This document shows positions 51,405-56,411 of a stretch of DNA of 56,411 nucleotides, in pieces. The stretch is from Alphaproteobacteria bacterium (lineage in GTDB: Bacteria > Pseudomonadota > Alphaproteobacteria > Rhizobiales > Hyphomicrobiaceae), in contig JAHZKP010000106.1 in assembly GCA_022600345.1 (NCBI GenBank), forward strand, positions 1-56,411, in the 5' to 3' direction. The notes beneath the pieces were generated by a model. That model ran no database searches, was not told the origin of the DNA, and saw nothing but the letters and a program-made list of their open reading frames with translations. Both the position numbers and the translations under genes were made by a program. Numbering within the stretch: the first letter of the stretch is position 1; each line of letters opens with the position of its first letter.

Positions 51405-52130
51405 TCAGTGGCGCGCGCGGACCCAGCGGGCACCACGGGGGCTGACGCGAACGCGTTCGTGGCGTGTGCGGACAACGGCTGGATGCTCAATGACGCGGCT
51501 GGTGGCGGGCTGCACGACGACGCGGCGGCGCACTGTGCGATAGGCTGCTGGTGTGTGAACCTTACGCGCGGTTGCCGGGCGAACCATTACACGCTTGGCG
51601 ACCGTACCGTAGACGGCAGGGATGCGGCGGCGAACGCGGCGGGCGGGGCGAACCACGACTGTGCGTGCAACGCGGCGGGTGACGGCAGGAACGCGGACCT
51701 TGCACATCTTGTCGCGGCGCAGGAGGCCACGGCGGTGTACCCACTTCGTCGTGGCGGGGCGAACGACGACGTTTTCATAAACCGTGCGGGTCACGGCTGG
51801 GACGGTGTCGTAAACCGTGCGGGCAGGCTGAAGCATGACGCGGCGGTGCTGGGTGCGGTAGACGGCAGGTGAGTGAACGACATGCGAACTTGCGCGGCGC
51901 ACCATCACCTGTTCGTTGCGGTACCCCATGACGGCGCGGGTGCGCACAACTTCGCGGCGAGCCGGACGGACGACGACCTGGCGGGCCACAGTCTTATAGA
52001 CGGCCGGCGTGCGGACCTTCTCGTAGCATTCGGCAGCGCGGCCGCAGCCCCGGTCGAAAGCACTTGCCGCCTGCGGCAGCATGACAGCGGCCAGGGTCGC
52101 CGCGATACCGGCAATGGCTTTATTGTTCAT
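51405..52130 (-). CDS. Secreted protein of eight ~23-residue basic repeats
   Basis: 241 residues with signal peptide (MNNKAIAGIAATLAAVMLPQAASA). The mature chain is eight copies of a 22-24 residue unit whose core is PAVYxTVxxxVxVxPA (for instance TPAVYKTVARQVVVRPA, HSPAVYRTQHRRVMLQPA, RIPAVYGTVAKRVMVRPA). The fourth unit has an inserted Cys/Lys segment (RRGLLRRDKMCK), and the N-terminus has a short Cys pair (DRGCGRAAEC). Repeats of this pattern are predicted beta-strands and may assemble a fibre. The sequence is strongly Arg/Val-rich and basic, likely cell-surface or periplasmic, with unknown ligand. It stands alone with its own terminator. Confidence 0.8.
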   Translation of the reverse strand: MNNKAIAGIAATLAAVMLPQAASAFDRGCGRAAECYEKVRTPAVYKTVARQVVVRPARREVVRTRAVMGYRNEQVMVRRASSHVVHSPAVYRTQHRRVMLQPARTVYDTVPAVTRTVYENVVVRPATTKWVHRRGLLRRDKMCKVRVPAVTRRVARTVVVRPARRVRRRIPAVYGTVAKRVMVRPATARKVHTPAAYRTVRRRVVVQPATSRVIEHPAVVRTRHERVRVSPRGARWVRARH

Positions 52131-52467
52131 GAGACACTCAACTCCAGATGGTTTCAGGCCCCCGTTACCAGGCGCCTTGGTACAAACTTGGTTAATTCTG
52201 GTGTCTCACTGCGCTGCTGCCCGCGCGTTTCGCCCTCATCACGGCGCAAATTGCTGCCGGAGACCCCGCAGCACACAAACTATCCGTGACTAGCCCGGGT
52301 CTGAAGTCATTAATATTATCGTGGTAAAATAAATTTTGGTAAGTGTCAGTATAAGGCACAGCATCGACAGATGTGATCTCTAGAATGCCCATTACATCGC
52401 TGTTCTTGTACTTACGGCACAACAAGTCTACAACTTGTAAACTTTAAGACTTGGAGGATTGAGGACG
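52131..52467. other. Divergent promoter gap with short dyad
   Basis: No gene is supported. The dyad ACAAGT-CTACA-ACTTGT at 52422-52438 lies 30 bases ahead of the lipoprotein start and could be an operator. The rest is AT-rich and must carry promoters for the two divergent genes. Confidence 0.4.
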
Positions 52468-53094
52468 ATGTTGGCAGGCGTACTGCGTGCTCCGCCCAGG
52501 CGGTTTGCATGCCTCACTGTCATTTTCTGCTCGCTTGCTCTTGGCGGCTGCGGCTGGGGCGACCTAGGTCGCCTGGATCGCGACGTGCGGGCGAGTTGGT
52601 CGGCATTGACCGCCGCCGACATGATGAGCGCGGACTTCGCCCAAAGGCTGGTGACGGCAAGGCACGGGTCGATAGCCCACCATCCTGAAAAGCTACAGGC
52701 GTTGTCGACTTCGATCAGGGACATCAAGCAACTGCTGGCGTCACCGGCTTTCGACCTGGCTGATGGCGAACGGGTCGCTCGCTATGCGCAGACAAGGCAA
52801 AGGATGGTTGCGGCTCTACGTGATGTTTTCGTGACCAACCGCAATCGCGCCTCGGGCCTAAGAGCCTGGAGATCGCGCGGGATTTCGCGAGAGAGCGCTG
52901 CTCATTTGATGCGGGCGCATGCGGCGGCCGAGGCTTATGATAAGGCGGCCGTGACTTATAACCGGGCACTCAGGGCCGGACGGTCACCAATATCCAGGGC
53001 GCTGCTGTATCCCGGATTGAGGCGTATTTCGATTCTGGGAGCAGAGCGGTCACGGCCCGACAGACTGAAAGTCAGCCAGCGAAAAGTGGAATGA
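52468..53094 (+). CDS. Predicted lipoprotein, possibly LemA-like
   Basis: ATG 52468, with GGAGG eleven bases upstream, gives 208 residues. The N-terminus has a lipobox-like cleavage site (FCSLALGGC, L-G-G-C) after a hydrophobic stretch, so it should be anchored by lipid. The rest is helical (RDVRASWSALTAADMMSADFAQRLVTARHG ... EKLQALSTSIRDIKQLL), vaguely like LemA proteins (V-x-x-x-W-x-x-L...ADF...LV), with no clear hit. It is rich in Arg/Ala. It lies 149 bases upstream of pqqA on the same strand, but nothing shows a functional link. Function unknown. Confidence 0.6.
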   Translation: MLAGVLRAPPRRFACLTVIFCSLALGGCGWGDLGRLDRDVRASWSALTAADMMSADFAQRLVTARHGSIAHHPEKLQALSTSIRDIKQLLASPAFDLADGERVARYAQTRQRMVAALRDVFVTNRNRASGLRAWRSRGISRESAAHLMRAHAAAEAYDKAAVTYNRALRAGRSPISRALLYPGLRRISILGAERSRPDRLKVSQRKVE

Positions 53095-53243
53095 AATAAC
53101 ATAACCAAACTTATGGAATAACGTTACGTCTATCAGGTTCTCTTATGTGTCGCCGATCAATTTTCGATTTTACGGGAAGGGATGCGGGCACTATACGTCA
53201 GGTTAGAAGATGCCAATGACACACCAACTTGAGGAGAGATGAT

Positions 53244-53333
53244 ATGAAAGTTTGGAGCAAGCCACAGGTTCGCGAACAGGAAGTCGGTCTTGAAGTCACC
53301 AGCTACCTGCCAGCCGAAATCGACATCATCTAA
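53244..53333 (+). CDS. pqqA: PQQ precursor peptide PqqA
   Basis: The 29-residue peptide is the template for pyrroloquinoline quinone, in which PqqE joins a Glu and a Tyr. The conserved core EVTSY carries these: E17 and Y21, spaced as in known PqqA. The start MKVWSKP and the tail AEIDII also fit the family. A strong site, GAGGAGAG (53231-53238), precedes the ATG. A terminator hairpin follows 48 bases after the stop, as for pqqA in methylotrophs where it is expressed far above the downstream genes. Unusually, no pqqBCDE follows: the next plus-strand space holds a MITE-like element and minus-strand genes. It is too short for most gene finders but clearly real. With the serine-cycle genes it suits a methylotroph with PQQ methanol dehydrogenase. 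Confidence 0.93.
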   Translation: MKVWSKPQVREQEVGLEVTSYLPAEIDII

Positions 53334-53381
53334 GCGATTTCAAGGCTCCATCCTCGATTGAGAGGATGTGATCTGAATACG

Positions 53382-53414
53382 ACGGCCCTGCTGGCAACAG
53401 CGGGGCCGTTTGAT
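53382..53414 (+). terminator. Terminator downstream of pqqA
   Basis: ACGGCCC-T-GCTG, loop GCAA, CAGC-G-GGGCCGT form a stable hairpin at 53382-53409, followed by TTGATATTTT. A second smaller hairpin (CATCCTC...GAGGATG, 53348-53367) lies between it and pqqA and may stabilise the short mRNA. Confidence 0.82.
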
Positions 53415-53499
53415 ATTTTGGGGGCTGAAATTCTGAAGGCGTGGATGTTTCGATCATCCAATACGCATGGAGAATTGCCGGTATCGTTGGCACCACATC

Positions 53500-53655
53500 T
53501 AGCAGGCTGTTGAAATTCGACCAGCAGCTCACTGAGCACCATTGAATTTTGCCATTTCTCGTCGAGCAGAACGTGGTCAAGCACGAAGACCGCACCTCAG
53601 CTCGATCTGACAGCCATCAACTAGAGGCCGAAAAAGCAATTTCAACAGCCTGCTA
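53500..53655. mobile_element. 156-bp MITE-like element downstream of pqqA
   Basis: Perfect 18-base inverted ends (TAGCAGGCTGTTGAAATT, read inward). It is bounded by C...G so that CTAG appears at both junctions, consistent with a CTAG target. The first 121 bases recur at 56291-56411 with one mismatch, so the two copies are recent. No transposase lies inside. It sits between the pqqA terminator and the GNAT gene. Confidence 0.85.
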
Positions 53656-53711
53656 GATCCCGTCCTTCGACGGGTTGACGCCGGTGGGGGGAGATAATTT
53701 ACGTTTCGGGA

Positions 53712-54245
53712 TCAGCCGCCCGATCCGGCGGATCGGCGTTCGCGGAGCATCAACCATTGGGGACCGGCGATGGGGTCTTCCCACACCGTGACCCATTTAA
53801 ATCCGGCGCGCTCATAGGCGCGGACGGCGGCCTCGTTTTTTACCGACACAAAGACGCTCAGGGCCATTGCGAACGTCGACCCGAAAACTTCCGCGGCGAG
53901 TTGGTTGAGCGCGTTGGGGCCAATGTCGCGGCCACGATAGGCACGTTCGGCAACGACGATATCGATATCCCAGGTCCATTCGGGCAGCACGTCGGGCAGT
54001 TGTTCGCCCCAGTGGGTTGCATCGATGGCGTGGATATAGCCGACCGGCTTGCCGTCGCACTCGATGATGCGGCCCAGCGCGGATGGCGTTTCGAGAACGA
54101 GGCGGATTTCGGCTTCCACCGCAGACGGGCGGCCCCACCATCGCTGCACATCAGGATCACGCAGCCAATTCAAGAGAAGCGGCCAATCCGCCTCGGTAAC
54201 GGGGCGGAGAAAGACGTTGGGCTCGGTTTGCTCGCTCTCTGTCAC
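53712..54245 (-). CDS. GNAT N-acetyltransferase (AAC(6')-like)
   Basis: 177 residues. FLRPVTEADWPLLLNWLRDPDVQRWWG is the N-terminal motif of AAC(6')/RimJ-type acetyltransferases. The AcCoA loop is VVAERAYRGRDIGPNALNQLAAEVF, and SVKNEAAVRAYERAGFKWV is motif B. The enzyme acetylates an amine of unknown type, and aminoglycoside is only one option. A stretch of FxxVxxWEDPIAGPQWLMLRERR ends the chain. It lies 33 bases after purH in the same direction, so may be co-transcribed. Function unresolved. Confidence 0.83.
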   Translation of the reverse strand: MTESEQTEPNVFLRPVTEADWPLLLNWLRDPDVQRWWGRPSAVEAEIRLVLETPSALGRIIECDGKPVGYIHAIDATHWGEQLPDVLPEWTWDIDIVVAERAYRGRDIGPNALNQLAAEVFGSTFAMALSVFVSVKNEAAVRAYERAGFKWVTVWEDPIAGPQWLMLRERRSAGSGG

Positions 54246-54278
54246 CAGCCGCTCTCAGGCTGCCTCGATGCCATGTTG

Positions 54279-55871
54279 TTAGTGGCGGAAATGCCGGGTG
54301 CCGGTGAAGACCATTGCCAGGTCGCGCTCATCGGCTGCGGCAATCACTTCCTCATCGCGCATCGATCCGCCCGGCTGGATGAGCGCCGTGGCTCCGGCTT
54401 CGGCTGCCGTGATCAAGCCGTCGGGGAAAGGGAAGAAGGCGTCCGATGCCACCACCGCCCCTTTGGCGAGCGGCTCGCTCAAACCGGCGGCCTGGGCTGC
54501 ATCCTTCGACTTCCACGCGGCGATGCGGGTGGAGTCGACCCGGCTCATTTGACCAGCGCCAACGCCGACGGTCGCGCCGTCCTTGGCGTAGACGATGGCG
54601 TTCGATTTGACATGCTTGGCGACGCGGAAGGCAAATCGCAGGTCCGCCAGTTCGGCATCAGTAGGTGCACGCTTGGTGACCACCTTCAGGTCGAGGTCAT
54701 CAATAACGGCGTTGTCGCCGTCCTGGACGAGCAAGCCGCCTGCTAACGTGCGAACGCTCATGCCGCGCGTGCGTGGATCGGGCAGGCCGCTGGTGGTAAG
54801 AAGGCGCAGGTTTTTCTTGGCCGCAAACACGGCCTTGGCGGCATCGGTCGCCCCCGGAGCAATGACCACCTCGGTAAAGATTTTGGTCATCTCAACGGCT
54901 GCCTCTTCGTCGATCTCGCGATTGACCGCGATGATACCGCCGAAAGCGCTGACGGAATCGCAACGAAGCGCGTTGAGGTAAGCGTCCTTCAGGGACGCGC
55001 CGGTCGCAACGCCGCACGGATTGGCGTGCTTGATGATGGCGACAGCAGCCGACGTCTCGGGGGCAAATTCGGCGACAAGTTCGAATGCGGCATCGGTGTC
55101 GTTGAGGTTATTGTAGGAGAGCTCCTTGCCCTGGTGTTGGATGGCGGTGGCAACGCCTTCGCGCTTGGAACCATCCCTATAGAATGCGGCCTTCTGATGT
55201 GGGTTCTCACCATAACGGGTGACCTGCGCGAGCTTTCCGCCAAACGTGCGCCAGGTGGGAGCTTCCTCTTCGGTGACGGTTGCCATCCAAGTGGAAATGG
55301 CGGCATCGTAGGCTGCGGTACGGGCATAGGCTTTGGCAGCGAGCGCCCGGCGCAAGGTGAAGGTCGTGGCTCCGTCACTCTCCTGCAATTGGCTCAAAAC
55401 ACGCTCGTAGTCGGCGGGATCGACGAGGACGGTGACGCCGTCGTGGTTCTTGGCGGCCGCGCGGATCATGGCCGGTCCACCGATGTCGATATTTTCGATC
55501 AGGGCGTCGTAGTCGCCACCGGCGGCCAGCGTTTCCTCGAATGGATAAAGTGAAACGGCCAGCAGGTCGATTGGCAGGATACCGTGTTCGGCAGCCGCGT
55601 TTCGGTGATCGGCGTTGTCGCGCATGGCCAGCAGACCACCGTGAACCTTGGGATGAAGCGTCTTGACGCGGCCGTCCATCATCTCGGGCATGCCGGTGAG
55701 GTCGGAAACATCGCGCACGGGCAAGCCGCCGTCTTTCAAGGCTTTTGCCGTGCCACCGGTCGAAATCAGCTCAACGCCCATCTGAGAGAGAGCGTGAGCG
55801 AATGGAAACAGCCCGGTCTTATCGGAGACGGAGAGCAGGGCGCGGGTGATCTTGCGCGGTTGGTGCGGCAT
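54279..55871 (-). CDS. purH: Bifunctional AICAR formyltransferase/IMP cyclohydrolase
   Basis: The 530-residue enzyme performs the last two steps of IMP synthesis: N10-formyl-THF formylates AICAR and the product is cyclised. The N-terminal MGS-like cyclohydrolase (~1-200) has [58 protein letters not shown] and [26 protein letters not shown]. The formyltransferase part shows [48 protein letters not shown], and [16 protein letters not shown]. The start at 55871 is standard. All expected catalytic regions (K in HANPCG, His in the formyl site) are present. It links C1 units to purines. It lies between the GNAT gene and the repeat array. Confidence 0.95.
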   Translation of the reverse strand: MPHQPRKITRALLSVSDKTGLFPFAHALSQMGVELISTGGTAKALKDGGLPVRDVSDLTGMPEMMDGRVKTLHPKVHGGLLAMRDNADHRNAAAEHGILPIDLLAVSLYPFEETLAAGGDYDALIENIDIGGPAMIRAAAKNHDGVTVLVDPADYERVLSQLQESDGATTFTLRRALAAKAYARTAAYDAAISTWMATVTEEEAPTWRTFGGKLAQVTRYGENPHQKAAFYRDGSKREGVATAIQHQGKELSYNNLNDTDAAFELVAEFAPETSAAVAIIKHANPCGVATGASLKDAYLNALRCDSVSAFGGIIAVNREIDEEAAVEMTKIFTEVVIAPGATDAAKAVFAAKKNLRLLTTSGLPDPRTRGMSVRTLAGGLLVQDGDNAVIDDLDLKVVTKRAPTDAELADLRFAFRVAKHVKSNAIVYAKDGATVGVGAGQMSRVDSTRIAAWKSKDAAQAAGLSEPLAKGAVVASDAFFPFPDGLITAAEAGATALIQPGGSMRDEEVIAAADERDLAMVFTGTRHFRH

Positions 55872-56022
55872 GGCTTTTTTCTTCTTCTCTGGTCGCGATG
55901 TTCAATGTCGGCAGTCCCGACGCCTTCTATCGCTGGTTAGCATGTTGTTACGACCAGTGAAATCCGGCTTTTGCCTTGAGTCGTGGATGGCGGGCGCGGC
56001 GTTTTTGCCTTCTTTAGCTTGC

Positions 56023-56189
56023 CCAACACTCGGCTCCTCGACACGGCGCAGGCTTGTGTCAAATGCAAGCCGGTGTTGGCTTCTTCTCTGTGCCCAACAC
56101 TCGGCCCCTCGACACGGCGCAGGCTCGTGTCAAATGCAAGCCGGTGTTGGCTTCTTTTCTTTGCCCAACACTCGGCAAGCCGGTGTTGG
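56023..56189. repeat. Array of three nested-palindrome repeats
   Basis: Units at 56023-56079, 56094-56150 (71-base period) and a deleted form at 56165-56189. Each full unit begins CCAACACTCGG and ends CCGGTGTTGG (inverted), with an inner inverted pair GACAC...GTGTC. The third lacks 32 inner bases, leaving a nearly perfect palindrome. Intervals (CTTCTTCTCTGTG type) are shared. A related copy with the same tail (TGACAAGATACGG at about 56197-56209) is at 42667. The region 55872-56022 before it contains no gene. Confidence 0.82.
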
Positions 56190-56290
56190 CGCTAGCTGAC
56201 AAGATACGGACTGGGAAGCGGGTGTTGGAAAGAGAGAGTTTCGCGATTCAGTTCGACACAAAGTTGTGCCCGGCTGAAACGACTACAACC

Positions 56291-56411
56291 TAGCAGGCTG
56301 TTGAAATTCGACCAGCAGCCCACTGAGCACCATTGAATTTTGCCATTTCTCGTCGAGCAGAACGTGGTCAAGCACGAAGACCGCACCTCAGCTCGATCTG
56401 ACAGCCATCAA
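56291..56411. mobile_element. MITE-like element, partial (right end beyond window)
   Basis: From 56291 to the window edge it is the same sequence as 53500-53620, with a single mismatch (T to C). The right inverted end is expected beyond the edge, near base 56446. The repeat array at 56023-56189 immediately precedes it. Confidence 0.82.

Noticed and set aside
53326-53595. Short minus-strand frames in the MITE-like element, also seen near 56192-56386
   Set aside because: The same peptide appears in two copies because the repeat is duplicated. There is no ribosome-binding site, no transposase motif and the frames extend through unrelated flanks.
56023-56189. Possible CRISPR-like array
   Set aside because: Units are palindromic with shared interval sequence and only three copies, one with an inner deletion. 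CRISPR spacers should be unique and of constant length, and no cas genes are present.

Overview
This window looks like a chromosome segment from an alphaproteobacterium, most likely of the order Hyphomicrobiales, that grows on one-carbon compounds. Three things point there. A block of serine-cycle genes runs sgaA-mclA-mtkA-mtkB-ppc. There is a complete gene for the PQQ precursor peptide PqqA. The tRNA-His has A73 and no encoded G-1, a peculiarity of alphaproteobacteria. An ornithine-lipid acyltransferase (OlsB), fused CoaBC and Rhizobiales-like palindromic repeats agree. Genus cannot be decided from sequence alone.

Layout. 1-12000 (all minus strand): read 5'->3' on that strand, the order is alg44-alg8-algD, three RTX-repeat protein genes each with its own promoter gap and mostly its own terminator, then the start of a PrtD-type type I secretion exporter that leaves the window. 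Together they look like a locus for a c-di-GMP-controlled uronic-acid exopolysaccharide plus calcium-binding secreted matrix proteins. 12156-15966: a D-lactate/glycolate-type FAD dehydrogenase, a secreted three-repeat protein and prmB. 16222-24870: the serine-cycle block, with an upstream inverted-repeat operator cluster and an atypical LuxR-type regulator that lacks the phospho-acceptor aspartate. 25099-32938: a periplasmic binding protein, an AsmA-like protein, a tiny membrane protein, an iron-type ABC permease translationally coupled to a diheme cytochrome c, and a soluble histidine kinase. 33332-42614: tRNA-His, a strongly basic M15-type peptidase, a sodium:solute symporter, an HpcH/HpaI aldolase divergent from an XRE-shikimate-kinase regulator (BzdR/BoxR family) with a TGCA-type operator between them, a TPR protein, coaBC-dut and a small secreted protein. 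42811-52130: olsB, a hybrid sensor kinase, a Trm112-like protein, a LON-domain protein, a thioredoxin-TPR protein, an Ala-tRNA(Pro) deacylase, tRNA-Gly, a solitary ParA and a secreted protein of eight 23-residue repeats. 52468-56411: a lipoprotein, orphan pqqA with its own terminator, GNAT, purH, and several families of small mobile or palindromic repeats.

How the parts fit. Serine-cycle enzymes (glyoxylate transamination, PEP carboxylation, malate activation and cleavage) imply growth on methanol or related C1 compounds, and PqqA would feed the cofactor of the methanol dehydrogenases. The other pqq genes and the remaining serine-cycle genes (glyA, hprA, mtdA, fch) are not in this window. Repeats cluster in the last 14 kb: two kinds of 150-300 bp elements with shared inverted ends (48859-49161, 53500-53655, 56291-edge) and a nested-palindrome family (42667-42723, 56023-56189). 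This end of the window has been the most active in rearrangement.

All calls come from reading the translated sequence and remembered family motifs. No database search was run.
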